From positions 53,219,131-53,283,130 of the forward strand of contig CM055268.1 in NCBI GenBank assembly GCA_029237695.1: 64,000 nucleotides of DNA. Reading direction: 5' to 3'. The notes below the pieces were generated by a model. It was given only the letters and a program-made list of their open reading frames with translations, was not told the DNA's origin and ran no database searches. Of the stretch, positions 51,909-62,952 are shown piece after piece. Each line of letters opens with the position of its first letter. Position 1 is the first letter of the stretch. This stretch comes from Conchocele bisecta. Its lineage: Eukaryota > Mollusca > Bivalvia > Lucinida > Thyasiridae. A program made the position numbers and the translations under genes.

Positions 51909-52440
51909 TGTGCCGTCAAAGAAAGGTTTTGTTCAGTAATAAAACAAAACATGACAAATAACGCAGACGACACTAGACGTATCCCGCTTACGTTTAATGC
52001 AAATATTTTTGAAAACATGCACTGGAAGTAGAACCACACTAAAGCGGACACCCCGAACATGTATGTGCTCATTTTTCATTGTACGCGTATTTCATTTGGT
52101 TTAATTTGTTTTGATTTTTATCTCTAAAGATAATTCCGCCTCGTGATTCAAAGCACACATGCATGTCTTGGATTGGAATGTTCATATTCCTGGATTACTA
52201 TGCAATTACTGAGAAATACATCGGTAGATATTGATATCTTCATGATCTAATTATCTCTTTGTAAACCAATTGTTGTTGTTATTAGTGCGGTCCGGAAACG
52301 GATGTGGTGGCGTTGATTGACTCAATTACATAATATATCAAATATGTTAATGTAGGGTCAATAATTCTGTTACTGGTTAATCGATATTTTCATCGGTCAT
52401 GCATGTACATGTATATGTGTTTGGACGGACAAATTAGCCT

Positions 52441-52679
52441 TTAACCCTTTCAACACCAAGTAACTTAATAGGATGTTCCATGCCAATGTTTCACACTATT
52501 TCATTAATTTTGTTCATTCAAATTATTCCATTCTTCTAAAAGGGTAATCTGTACGACGTTTAAAATTATTAACAAACAGTGGAGATCCTGATGAGACGGC
52601 TCGTTACGAGCCGGCTCATCTGGATCTGCACTGTTTGCAAACATTGTCTCTATAGAGGTATGTGGTGTTGAAAGGGTTG
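52441..52679. mobile_element. Family M foldback
   Basis: TTAACCCTTTCAACACCAAG to GTGGTGTTGAAAGGGTT. Central stem GAGATCCTGATGAGACGGCT / AGCCGGCTCATCTGGATC. Confidence 0.82.
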
Positions 52680-53224
52680 AAGGTACATTCACACTCAGTA
52701 TATAGGCACAAACTGTTCTTTATAGGAACTAAATAAGTGTATAATTGTGTCACTATTCCACCAGTTCTAAAAATTACGAGTGCCCGCTATACACCATTAC
52801 CCCACGTATTGATTGTCATCATTATTATACATTTTATATTACACGTAAATTGTCACACTGATATCAAGGGCGATAACCGTGTTTTCTTAAAATGTTAACG
52901 GACATTACTATTTATTCTCTGTATTTGTTTTTTGATGTGCAATAATCATTCTGTATAATCTGACGAAAATATTATTTTTTCAGGTGACGCATTTAATTAG
53001 TATAAATAATAAAAAAATATCATGCTTCATCAGCATATGAAAATAGCCTGATAACGCCGCGAGTCACTATCAGTAAAATAAATATTACTAAATGATAGAA
53101 ATTTGTATAGCGGGCAATCGTAATGTTTAGAACTGGTGGAATAATAACTGGTGGACACAATTATACACGTATTTAATTCCTATAAAGAACAGTGTGTGCC
53201 TACTGAGTGGACATGTACCTTTAA
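52679..53224. mobile_element. Foldback with about 120-bp arms and 300-bp loop
   Basis: Left arm (AAGGTACATTCACACTCAGT, AACTGTTCTTTATAGGAACT, ATTCCACCAGTTCTAAA, GCCCGCTATAC) is mirrored by 53102-53224. The loop is AT-rich with no frame. Termini touch the family M element on the left. Confidence 0.78.
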
Positions 53225-53349
53225 TTCAATTATGTTCACAAAAGGGATGAGATAAATGGATCTTGGTGTATGTGCGTAGCTCCACATCCTGCGCTTTCAC
53301 GTATTCTAATCAGGACCTACGCTGTTCACCATTCAGTCACCTGCCACAT

Positions 53350-53655
53350 AGAGAATAGTAGGTTAGTGCCGTGAATGGGAAAAATATCTGGCAAGGCTTA
53401 GGAAACGGGATGGGCGAGGCACTGCCGAGCACATCCCGTTTCTGTGTAGCGCCAGATATGTTTTTCCATTCACGGCACTAACCTACTATTCTATTTATCC
53501 CGTCAACACATACAAATAGCTTTAAAATGATATACAAATAACTACAGCCTCCGCACATATTCATACGCGGTGATTAGGTCTTATTGACAGGATATCAAAC
53601 ATGTTTCACGGCACCGTATTTCACGGCACATATACGCACTGTGTTGATGGGATAA
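53350..53655. mobile_element. Family K palindrome
   Basis: GAGAATAGTAGGTTAGTGCC, GGAAACGGGATGGGCGAGGC mirrored to ACCTACTATTCTATTTATCC, followed by TGACAGGATATCAAACATGT and TGTGTTGATGGGATAAA. Confidence 0.8.
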
Positions 53656-54019
53656 AATATATATTATAAGTCAAACAACTGGCTTCTAATTATATTCTTT
53701 GAATTTTTGTTTCGCTACTCTTTTATATCTTTCATAGTGAGTGATTTGTATGTTATCGCTAATGATAATGTATGTTCATGATTGAAAAACTAACAACCAT
53801 TCATTGAGTGCTCATAGAGTACCTCGCTAACCGATATCACAAGGTTAAGATGGGTTCCACTAACTTGATCCCGAGTATGTTTTATTTTTCGGGACATACC
53901 TTTTGATTAGTTTCAATACTTTCGATAGACTATTTTCCGTGATTGTTTTAAGTTCAATTGTAAAGTCCAATGCGTTATGTGCGAACTTGGGTGCAATATG
54001 TATAGTTGATTAAAGGCGT

Positions 54020-54146
54020 ATATGTGGTTGCGACTGGCGAAATGGACCAGTGTAGATCCAGATCAGCCTGTGCATCCGCACAGTCTGATCAGGATCTGCA
54101 CTGGTCGCCATTCCATCATTGAAACACCGTCATGCGTCTAACAGTT
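54020..54146. mobile_element. Family H left half
   Basis: ATATGTGGTTGCGACTGGCG, CCAGTGTAGATCCAGATCAG, TCTGATCAGGATCTGCACTG. Confidence 0.72.
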
Positions 54147-54173
54147 ACATGTACCAAGCAAAATACCGAAAAC

Positions 54174-54276
54174 ACAGTGGGGTCAGCGTGTAAGTGCACA
54201 CACGAACGAACACGACAGGCTGGAACCAACATGTCGTGTTCGTTCGTGTGTGCACTTACACGCTGACCCCACTGTA
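54174..54276. mobile_element. Family A foldback
   Basis: ACAGTGGGGTCAGCGTGTAA to ACGCTGACCCCACTGTA; centre GGCTGGAACCAACATG. Confidence 0.88.
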
Positions 54277-54484
54277 GATATAATCCATTATTGTCATCTG
54301 GATCTACACCTGATAAATGTACACAGTTTGCCTATCCCAGATCATAGATTAGCTCCTTGATCACACGCGTATACGCACAGCGGGCATGTGTGATACCCCA
54401 CCAGTCAGGATTATCACCGATTATGCACCCCGCCACCTCCCTCACCTCCCGGACTGTGGCGGTGTTATTGATCTGGGACATAAT

Positions 54485-54713
54485 TGACACACGCCATGTG
54501 ATTTTGTACCTTTGGACATCTGCGTAATTTCATGAAATATGTTTACAAACTTTACCATAATTTCCGTAAATGGCGTCAAAAGTTGAATTATATTCCGCAT
54601 GAATTTTTTTGTCAACATTTAACTTTATTTATGAAAAATATTGTAAATTTTGTAAACGTATTTAATGAAATTACGCAGATGTCCGAAAGAACAACATCAC
54701 ATGGCGTCTCTCA
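54485..54713. mobile_element. Family L foldback
   Basis: GACACACGCCATGTGATTTT to ATCACATGGCGTCTCTC with TGGACATCTGCGTAATTTCA mirrored by AAATTACGCAGATGTCC. Confidence 0.8.
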
Positions 54714-54848
54714 ATTGCATATGCAGCCTCAATAAATTGAAATCTAATAATTGTTTACAAGAAAACATTGATGTGAAATTTACAGACTATATCATAATGT
54801 TGCACTTACGAACATTTTAGTCGTACGAAGTTTAGTGAAACGGGCCCC
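54714..54848. mobile_element. Family C right half
   Basis: CATATGCAGCCTCAATAAAT, CTAATAATTGTTTACAAG and CGTACGAAGTTTAGTGAAAC then GGGCCCC. Joined directly to the L foldback. Confidence 0.75.
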
Positions 54849-55263
54849 AGGTTCCTCCGCCCCCAGTGGACTGTTTTGTTCACCAGCCGTTCCAAGGCGG
54901 CACACTTGCTGGTTTGTCTTCGTATCCAGTACTTATTTGTTATTCCTGATAAGGGGCAGTTATTTATTTGTAGTTCATTGGGGAATAGTTGCTATCGGGG
55001 CTTTCGTTGCATTTGCTTTGTTTTCTGTATTTGACGTTCTGTTGTATTCATTTCGGGATCGCACACCGCTGGTCGTGGAATGCACGTATGTGCCGTGTGG
55101 AAGGCTCATTGAGCACCGATTTGCGTGTTTCTTGTGTTTATAATGATGTATTTCGTTAATGTATTCTTTACATTCACATTGGTTCATGGGTAACCTTTGG
55201 GTATCGTGTTCTCTACTGTGATATAATGACAATATACAGTTACGTGTATTTGGGTTATACCCT
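54849..55263. other. Unassigned
   Basis: A plus-strand frame to 55143 has a hydrophobic stretch (GIVAIGAFVAFALFSVFDVL) but begins inside the C element and has no family resemblance. Confidence 0.3.
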
Positions 55264-55491
55264 GGGGGTACTAAACTTCGTACGACTAAAATGTTCGTAA
55301 GTGCAAATTTAGGATCGTCTGGAAATGTTCAATTGATGGATTTACATTTATTGAGCATATGCAGCCTATGCTCAATAAATATAAATCCAATAATTGTTCA
55401 CAAGTAAATGGTGTTAATGCGAAAATTACATACTATCATAATTTTGCACTTACGAACATTTCAGCCGTACGAAGTTTAGTGAAACGGTCCC
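55264..55491. mobile_element. Family C MITE, TSD CTG
   Basis: GGGGGTACTAAACTTCGTAC to AGTTTAGTGAAACGGTCCC; CTG flanks both sides. Left tip and centre slightly deleted. Confidence 0.83.
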
Positions 55492-56223
55492 CTGATCCAC
55501 TAGATCAGCTCCGCAGCCTGATACGGATATACACTGTTCACTAGTAAACCTATTAGGAATACTTCTATTACAACATATCATGAATCGTACACCCTGAAAA
55601 TATGCTGAAGTTGGTCTGTTTATAGTTGTCGCTAAGAGCATATTCTTATTTAGATTGTATATAATCATAATGTGTGGTCATTTATTCATTGCATGTCAAA
55701 CATGGAAATCATCCACCAAACGTATTATGTTCAAGTATGCAAGCAACATAAGATGGTGTGGTTTTCATTTTCGCAGGATTAAATGTTGGTATGCATAACA
55801 TATAACTGTAACACTGGTGACATATTGGAATCAAAGGATCGACAAACTTATACCGTAATCGGCTTAAAAACAGCTTGTGTTTGACCGAATGTTGCTTTCA
55901 TTGCATCGGGCAGTGGTGTGAAAACTTGACCACAACAATCTGCCAACCGTGGTCACTGGGTATCCACGCAGTTGTCGATATTTGGTCGTGTTTTTATCAG
56001 TAATTAATGATTTGTCAAACTTTTCATTACAAATTGTGTAACATACATACATTAGTGTCAACAAATTGACTGTACATTAAATTAAAATGAAAACACAAGT
56101 GACATATTTACTGACCATTATTGAAACCTCAGGGTATATTGACCGCAGGGTTGTAGCAATGTACGGTTGTATGTATGACATTTACGGCCAACATTTTCCA
56201 ATATACACTGGGCAGTCTCATCA
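55492..56223. other. Unassigned
   Basis: 55495-55545 has H-like TAGATCAGCTCCGCAGCCTG. The remainder is AT-rich without recognised features. Confidence 0.35.
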
Positions 56224-56466
56224 GGGGGCCGTTTCACTAAACTTCGTACGACTCAAATGTTCATAAGTGCAAAATTATGATAGTCTGTAAATTCCACATT
56301 AACAATGTTTTCTTGAAAACAATTATTGGATTTACATTTATTGAGCATAGGCTGCATATGCAGCCTATGCTCAATAAATGTAAATCCATCAATTGAAATT
56401 TCCAGACGATCCTAAATTTGCGCTTACGAACATTTTAGTCGTACGAAGTTTAGTGAAACTGGCCCC
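56224..56466. mobile_element. Family C MITE, TSD CAG
   Basis: GGGGGCCGTTTCACTAAACT to AGTTTAGTGAAACTGGCCC with intact GCATATGC centre and CAG on both sides. Confidence 0.9.
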
Positions 56467-56515
56467 AGGGTCGGTAGATCGATACACTCTTCGCCAGTTA
56501 CCATTGCAAGTATCA

Positions 56516-56752
56516 ATATGAGCTGTGACTGGAGGAACGGGAATTATTGCATTTGTTACCAGTGTAATTCCTGATCAAATATCACATTCCTGTAGCCTGA
56601 TAGCGATATATATTGCTTGTTTGAATAATGTACGGGTGTTTAGTTGATGGAATGGCGAACATTGCAGATCCGGATCAGACTGTGCGGATGCACAGGCTGA
56701 TCTGTATCTACAATGGTCGCAAAACCCATAAGCCTCATTTCTCAGCCACAAG
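56516..56752. mobile_element. Family H element
   Basis: TATGAGCTGTGACTGGAGGA to CATAAGCCTCATTTCTCAGC, with GAACATTGCAGATCCGGATC and CAGACTGTGCGGATGCACAG. Sits about 50 bp after a C element. Confidence 0.75.
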
Positions 56753-57203
56753 TATTATCAGTGAACGTGTTTATTTGTTAAATCGCGGCCATGGAGATAT
56801 GACATCACGATGATATAAAGATCGCTGGTTACAAAAGTCATAAGGCCTCATTTCGCACCACAGCCAATACTTGAGTTTACAAATTGCTAAATTGATTTAT
56901 GATAACATATTGAGTTGATTTTTACAAATTTGAATACTAATATGGCACTAGTATTCTTATTTGTCAAATTAAATAAATATGTTAGCATAAAATAATTCAG
57001 TCAGTCTTTCGGCAAGAGCTTGAACGTGGGAGTCGTGCCACAGCTGTTGCTGGGACGTTAAATGCTTTCACAGGCTTATCCTTTGTTTTTATACACGTAT
57101 AGCAATACGTATTCATAAGTGCGGTCATTAATATTGATTTTCGGGAATTTTGTTTAAATTTATGAAAATTATAGATTTTTTTAATTTGACAAAGAAGGAA
57201 ATT

Positions 57204-57290
57204 ATGAGTGTTACGATCAATCTAGATCCAGATCAGCCTGTACATCCGCACAGTCTGACCAGGATCTGCACTGTTCGCCATTCCAACCAA
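57204..57290. mobile_element. Family H fragment
   Basis: ATCTAGATCCAGATCAGCCT, GTACATCCGCACAGTCTGAC, ATCTGCACTGTTCGCCATTC. Confidence 0.65.
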
Positions 57291-57315
57291 TTTCAGTTAT
57301 CTTAGCAGTGGGTGC

Positions 57316-57556
57316 TGCATTCCGTACCGGCGTAAAATGTATCACGTCGAAACAAAATGCACCGGTTTCCTGGCGAGATGCCAACAAGCTCTACTTATAT
57401 TATAGCTATGCATAAACGCATTATCTCGCGCCGGTTATTAGACAAACATTAATGCATGCAGTACAATGTATCTTCTGTATGTAGCTGAATATGAATTCGT
57501 CAGGAATCCAGCACATATTTCGACTTGAAACATTTTACGCTGGCGCGGAGTGCAAC
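57316..57556. repeat. Imperfect foldback
   Basis: CTGCATTCCGTACCGGCGTA and AAATGTATCACGTCGAAA are roughly mirrored by CGACTTGAAACATTTTACGC. A diverged relative of the right half (GGTTACTAGACGAAAATG, ATCTTCTGCATATATCTGAA) lies at 58410-58480. Confidence 0.5.
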
Positions 57557-57924
57557 ATCAGTGAATTTCTTGTTCGAGATGAAACTGTGCGTGATGATTG
57601 ATCTACACCGGTCCGACATAAAAGGTGGTCCATTTTGACAAACAAGCATGCGGAAACACTTCTCATACTCACGTCCGCAACAGTACGTTCAATGTTGCGT
57701 TTCTACATTTAGCCGATTGATTATACATGAATTTTGCTCAGGACCAATCAATTGAAGACTTTGATTTCCCGAGTACATGTTCACAACAAGTTTTGTAAAC
57801 ATAGAATTCGTGGCCAAACATCATCACTGTAAATCTTACGTAGTGTTATAATGTTTGTACGATACATACTCCGTGTTTTCCTTGTGTAACTTGTTGTTTT
57901 ATAAAGACTCAAACATTGTAAACT

Positions 57925-58278
57925 GTACGTGCCCCGCAGGGGACGTATAATTCTTTTTTTTATTAATTCGTTCCCACGAAATAACAATTCGTTCCCTCAA
58001 TTTAACAATTCGTTCCCACAAATTAACAATTCGTTCCCCCAATTTAACAATTCTTCCCCACGAAATAACAATTCGTTCCCACGGGAACGAATTGTTAATT
58101 CGTGGGAACGAATTGTTATATCGTGGGAACAAATTGTTAATTCGAGGGAACGAATTGTTACATTGAGGGAACGAATTGTCATTTCGTGGGAACGAATTGT
58201 TTATTCGAGAGAACGAATTGTTAAATTGAGGGAACGAATTAATAAAAAATAAATCCATGGCCTCTGCGGGGCTCCGTA
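57925..58278. mobile_element. Family G foldback
   Basis: TACGTGCCCCGCAGGGGACG to TCTGCGGGGCTCCGTA; arms of TTCGTTCCCACGAAATAACA-type units in opposite orientations around CCCACGGGAACG. Flanks AAACTG/AAATTG, one mismatch. Confidence 0.85.
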
Positions 58279-59370
58279 AAATTGAGCGCCACATACGGCT
58301 GATGAACACAGTGTGACTAAAGCACACCATAACCTTGGTGACCTTGACCTTCCTGGCGATTAACTCGTTTTGTCGGTGAGACACTCTCAGGCGGTCGCAT
58401 TGGATTTCTTGCGTCGGTTACTAGACGAAAATGTGTTTATTCGGTATCTTCTGCATATATCTGAATGGGAATTCGTAATCATCGGAGTTTCAATCAGTCA
58501 CTCGGTGCAGCCACGCCGGAATGCGCGCTATAACCACCACCAATGATATACTCTGCAGGTTTTGCACCCATTATGTCTGCGATCCTGAATTCCCCATCAG
58601 GTTAGACACCACCAAATAGTTTTACTATATAATTTAACCGAATGCCATCCAATAAGGCCAGTCTCTCCTACTTTCACTATTCGTATGGATGCTGTGGGAC
58701 CCACTTGTACATGACCTGCAGCCAGTCTGTACTGGTTCTGCATGAACTAAACAATAGGTTCACTTACTCCTAAGAAAGAAAAATCCAACCTTGTCATATC
58801 CTCCAATATTGTGTACATTTTTTGGCCACGGAAACTCCGTTTACATCAAGTGACCAACAGGGTCAGTGTTTTCTTTTAAATGCTACAAATATGCTGAAAA
58901 CTGGTGTTGAAGGCACCCCAAAATGTTCCTCAAGTGAAACTGGGTAGTAATGGATCAAGATTTGCAAGCAAACGGTGTCTGTGACCTCAAAACACCCGCA
59001 CTATTTTTTTATACCGGACTACTTTTGCATACACCCTGGGCGGTTTCGCACCATTTGGTGTCTTCTAACCATCAAGGCACCGCGGCTCATTACACAACAC
59101 CACTAGACGCTCGAAACACCAGCTCGATGATGGCATTGCCAGCCGCCTTAGACTGCACGAAGTTCGCAGCGTGGCTTCTATTGCATTGCGATATTCTGAG
59201 GGAAATAAATTGAATTTAAAGCACAAAGAGAAGCAAAATACAGCAGCATACACACAGGAGATCGAAAATCTCAAGTAAATTAGGATGTAACCATTATCAA
59301 ACAGCGGAAATCACAACTTTGACCAAGGCTCCACGATGGGCTCTAGATTTGTGGTGCGTTGTGCCCCCCC
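58279..59370. other. Unassigned, possible decayed coding remnant
   Basis: One plus frame near 59090-59277 reads DGIASRLRLHEVRSVASIAL and LNLKHKEKQNTAAYTQEIEN before a stop, a protein-like but unrecognised composition. Neighbouring frames are broken. Could be the relic of a mobile-element gene. No repeat family recognised at 58500-58900. Confidence 0.3.
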
Positions 59371-59390
59371 CCCCCCCCAAACCCCCNGAA
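59365..59390. repeat. C homopolymer with an N
   Basis: A run of about 17 C, AAA, CCCCC and one N at about 59387: an assembly uncertainty next to a homopolymer. Confidence 0.85.
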
Positions 59391-59406
59391 TAACCAAAAC
59401 ATAATA

Positions 59407-59650
59407 CATGTGGATGTTACTTGAGAAATGGTTCTGCGAAATGGGGCTTATGAGTTTTTGCGACCAGTGTAGATCCAGATCAGACTGTGCATCCGCACAG
59501 TCTGATCAGGATCTCCACTGTTCGCCATTCCATCAATGAAACATCTGCCATGGTTCTAACTAGCATGCTACAGGAGTGTGTTATTTGACAAGGAGCTACA
59601 TTGGTAACAATTCCCGACAGCCACCATTTCTCCAGGCACAGCCAGAAATA
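59407..59650. mobile_element. Family H element
   Basis: CATGTGGATGTTACTTGAGA, GAAATGGGGCTTATGAG, CAGACTGTGCATCCGCACAG to CCACCATTTCTCCAGGCACA. Confidence 0.78.
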
Positions 59651-60034
59651 GATAACATGCAAAACGAATACGTCACCAAACACAAACTCCAACAAAGCAA
59701 GCAACACACGAAGGTCTCTGGAGACGAACAAAGGAATGCATAGAGGATCTTACATGAGTGATGATTTAATATGATATTTATTAAACGATGTTACTGATTA
59801 TGGCTATGTCTCGTTTCTTATGAAATCAGTGAACGAGTTAATCGATATCATATGAAATCAACACAAATGTTAGATTATATTTATTGCACAAGTTAAGAAG
59901 CATTAATTGAAGCTGTACTGACCACAAATCATGTTTTGTTGTAGCGGTCTCATTTTCATATTTATTACACTAGTGATGATTTTTATTACACTGTGTTATC
60001 ACAATGTGAAAACCCGTTTTATGCAATAAAGCAA

Positions 60035-60241
60035 GTGTCGGTAGACACGGAAATCGATTCTTTGCTAAAACGACATAAGTCTGTGCCAAATTCCCTGGAC
60101 CACCAAATGCATCTCATGAAGACGCGTTTGCTGCGCCATATTTCATCAAAATCCGTTGCATATTAAGGAAAATATCAAATAATACTTACTTTGGAGTGGG
60201 CGACATTGTTGTTGTTGTAACCACGTGATCATGCACCTTGA
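60035..60241. mobile_element. Family E right half
   Basis: AGTGTCGGTAGACACGGAAA, CACCAAATGCATCTCATGAA to CCACGTGATCATGCACCTTG. The left arm is missing. Confidence 0.8.
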
Positions 60242-60316
60242 ATTAACGAAGGACACGAGGATTACGATACCACGAGAAAGATGGCGACAAAGGCATAATA
60301 AACAAATAGAGACATA

Positions 60317-60670
60317 AATGTGGATGTGACTGGAGAAATCGGGCTTATGGGTTTTGCGACCAGTGTAGATCCAGATCAGCCTGTGCATCCGCACAGTCTG
60401 ATCAGGATCTCCACAGTTCGCCATTCCCTCGATGAAGCACTCGTCCCGCTTCTAACTAGCAGTATAGATCGTTATAAGGCTACATAAGTGTCCGCATCCG
60501 CACAGTCGGATCCGGATCTGCACTGTTCGCCATTCCACCAACTAAACTCCCGTCACGATTCAAACCAACAACCAGCAATATAGATCGGCTACAGGAATGT
60601 GCTATTTGATCAGGATCTACACTGGTCACACATGCCATAAGTTCCATTTCTTCAGACACAGTCACACATA
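60317..60670. mobile_element. Family H element(s), extended copy
   Basis: AATGTGGATGTGACTGGAGA to CAGACACAGTCACACATA. Contains two CAGTC.GATC.GGATCT.CAC blocks (60397, 60504), so it is either a full copy with internal duplication or two copies head to tail. Confidence 0.72.
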
Positions 60671-60755
60671 GTACGGGATCAGAGAAAGAGACGCTGCACA
60701 AAGAGGATGGGGAAAGAAGAATGGAAGGACCTAGCCAAAATGGGCAATGTAGAGT

Positions 60756-60858
60756 ACAGTGGGGTCAGCGTGTAAGTGCACACACGAACGAACACGACAG
60801 GTTGGAACCAACCTGTCGTGTTCGTTCGTGTGTGCACTTACACGCTGACCCCACTGTA
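60756..60858. mobile_element. Family A perfect foldback
   Basis: ACAGTGGGGTCAGCGTGTAA to ACGCTGACCCCACTGTA, centre GGTTGGAACCAACC; arms match base for base by eye. TA flanks. Confidence 0.92.
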
Positions 60859-60919
60859 GTTGGACCATCCAGTCAATCAGACAATACATGAAAACACAGA
60901 ATCCCCACGACAGAAACTA

Positions 60920-61045
60920 TGGAACGCCAAATCGACATAAACTGAAATAATTATTGCTAGCTGTAAGTAGCTGTAAGTAATTAGAGCAAGCATTAAATAG
61001 TTAGATATATCATTAATTATTTGAGTTTATGTAGATTTGGCGTAA
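60920..61045. repeat. Family P fragment
   Basis: GGAACGCCAAATCGACATAA, TGCTAGCTGTAAGTAGC and GAGTTTATGTAGATTTGGCG, a single short palindromic unit. Confidence 0.65.
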
Positions 61046-61387
61046 TGCCGTTTTGTATCAACGTGTTCATACCCCACCCCCATCGCCGCCCCCATTGGCT
61101 AATGGCGTCACTTATTTCACTGAATATACGTTTTGAGAATTATACCAGTGACAATATGAATTGCCAATATCTATTAAATACTGTGTTAGATGGAACGGGG
61201 TGAATATATTTTGCAACAAAAACCGGCCGTTCATATTAAATCCGGTGAATAACACATTGATATCATTGTACCTGGCGAGAAACAAACCCGTGTCGCTGAC
61301 CAGCTGACAGATCTGACCACAGCTGCTGCATGTTGATGACCCTATATACAGGTGAATACATCGCACGTCGTGACAGGTCAGTGGTCG

Positions 61388-61609
61388 GATATGTGGTTGT
61401 GAGAAATGGGGCTTATGGTATTTGTGATCAGGGTAGTTCAAGTAGCACATTCCTGTATATTTGCTTGTTAGACGCATGAAAGGTGTTTAATTGATGGAAT
61501 GGTGAACAGTGTAGATCCTGATCATACTGTGTAGATGCATAGACTGATCTGGATCTTCACTGGTCGCAAAGACTCATAAGCCCAATTTCTCCAGTCACAG
61601 TCACATATG
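61388..61609. mobile_element. Family H element
   Basis: ATATGTGGTTGTGAGAAATG to TTTCTCCAGTCACAGTCACA, with GAACAGTGTAGATCCTGATC. Confidence 0.78.
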
Positions 61610-61660
61610 AATTGACATCTGGGCTCACCTTTGAAACTACCTTCATGATGGTACCTGTAT

Positions 61661-62007
61661 CAAGGTGCACGATCACGTGGTTACAACAACAACAACGTCG
61701 ACCGCTCCAAAGTAAGTATTATTTGATATTTTCCTTAATATGCAACGGATTTTGATGAAATATGGCGCAGCAAACGCGTCTTCATGAGATGCATTTGGTG
61801 GTCCAGGGAGTTTGGCACAGAATTATGTCGTTTTTGCAAAGAATCGATTTCCGTGTCACGGAAATCGATTCTTCGCAAAAAACGACAGAAGTTTGGGAGA
61901 AAATACAAAGACCACCAAATGCAGATTAACAAGACGCGTTTGATGCGCCATATTTCATCAAAATCATACTTGTTGTTGTTATTAGTACCACGTGATCATA
62001 CACCTTG
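61661..62007. mobile_element. Family E foldback, TSD TGTAT
   Basis: CAAGGTGCACGATCACGTGG to CCACGTGATCATACACCTTG; TGTAT is duplicated at 61656-61660 and 62008-62012. The centre is GATTTCCGTGTCACGGAAATC. About 70 bp shorter on the right than the longest copies. Confidence 0.9.
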
Positions 62008-62162
62008 TGTATGGCATATTGATTATAAAACAAGTGCAAGTGAGCCGAGGCTCACGGATACCCCCGGCCGCCGCATGGACAGACACACAAACACTATAAC
62101 GGGTTGAAATACACAGAAACTATATACCCATCGACATACTTCATATGCTGGGGGTACAAAAA

Positions 62163-62300
62163 TGCAATATTTTCCGTTATTGGCATCGAAAGTTGACACA
62201 AAATTCAGAGCTCTGTATGTTTTTGTCAACTTTCGATATAATTAAACTTTGAATCGGATTCCGCATGCTGCGATGAATTGTGTGTCAACTTACGGCATCG
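62163..62300. mobile_element. Family L-like fragment
   Basis: GCAATATTTTCCGTTATTGG, CATCGAAAGTTGACA mirrored by TGTCAACTTTCGATATAATT. Confidence 0.55.
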
Positions 62301-62510
62301 TATGTGTAAACTGGTATTGTTGTTTTTTTTTAGAAAAAAAATTAATATCGGCGATTCGATAAGGGGGATAATTACAGAATAATTTAATAACGGCTTTGCT
62401 GTCTGTATCCACGGCATGGTGGAGAAAATAGCACCAGGATATTTTTGTCGATAATTAGTCCGCCCCGGTTACTGGTTTGTTCGCCGTGCTGCCTGTGAGG
62501 CCCCATAAAT

Positions 62511-62952
62511 GTACGACGTCTTTTTGCAGGGAACGTAGCATTTTTTTTTATTAATTCGTTCCCACGAAATAACAATTAATTCCCAAGAAATAACAATTCG
62601 TTCCCTCAATTTAACAATTTGTTCCCACGAATTAACAACTCGTTTCCACGAAATAACAATTATTTCCCTTAATTTAACAATTCGTTCAAACGAATTAACA
62701 ATTCGTTCCCACGGGAACGAATTGTTAATTCGTGTGAACGAATTGTTATATCGTGGGAACTAATTGTTAATTCGGGGGAATGATTTGTTATATAGTGGGA
62801 ACGAATTTTTGTTAATTCGGGGGAATGATTTGTTATATAGTGGGAACGAATTGTTAATTCGAGGGAACGAACTGTTAAATTGAGGGAACGAATTGTTATT
62901 TCGTGGGAACGAATTAATTAAACAAAATCCATGTCCCCTGCGGGGCTCCGTA
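62511..62952. mobile_element. Family G foldback, long copy
   Basis: TACGACG and GCAGGGAACGTAGCATTTTT to GTCCCCTGCGGGGCTCCGTA. Left arm: about eight TTCGTTCCC-type units; right arm: GGGAACGAATTGTTA units, including a 52-bp duplication (GGGGGAATGATTTGTTATAT at about 62775 and 62819). Confidence 0.83.

Noticed and set aside
54835..55143. Membrane protein (102 codons)
   Set aside because: Start lies inside a family C element; one hydrophobic run is not sufficient support.
57899..58384. 161-codon minus-strand frame with NNSFPR repeats
   Set aside because: Family G arms again; begins in flanking sequence with no resemblance to a protein.
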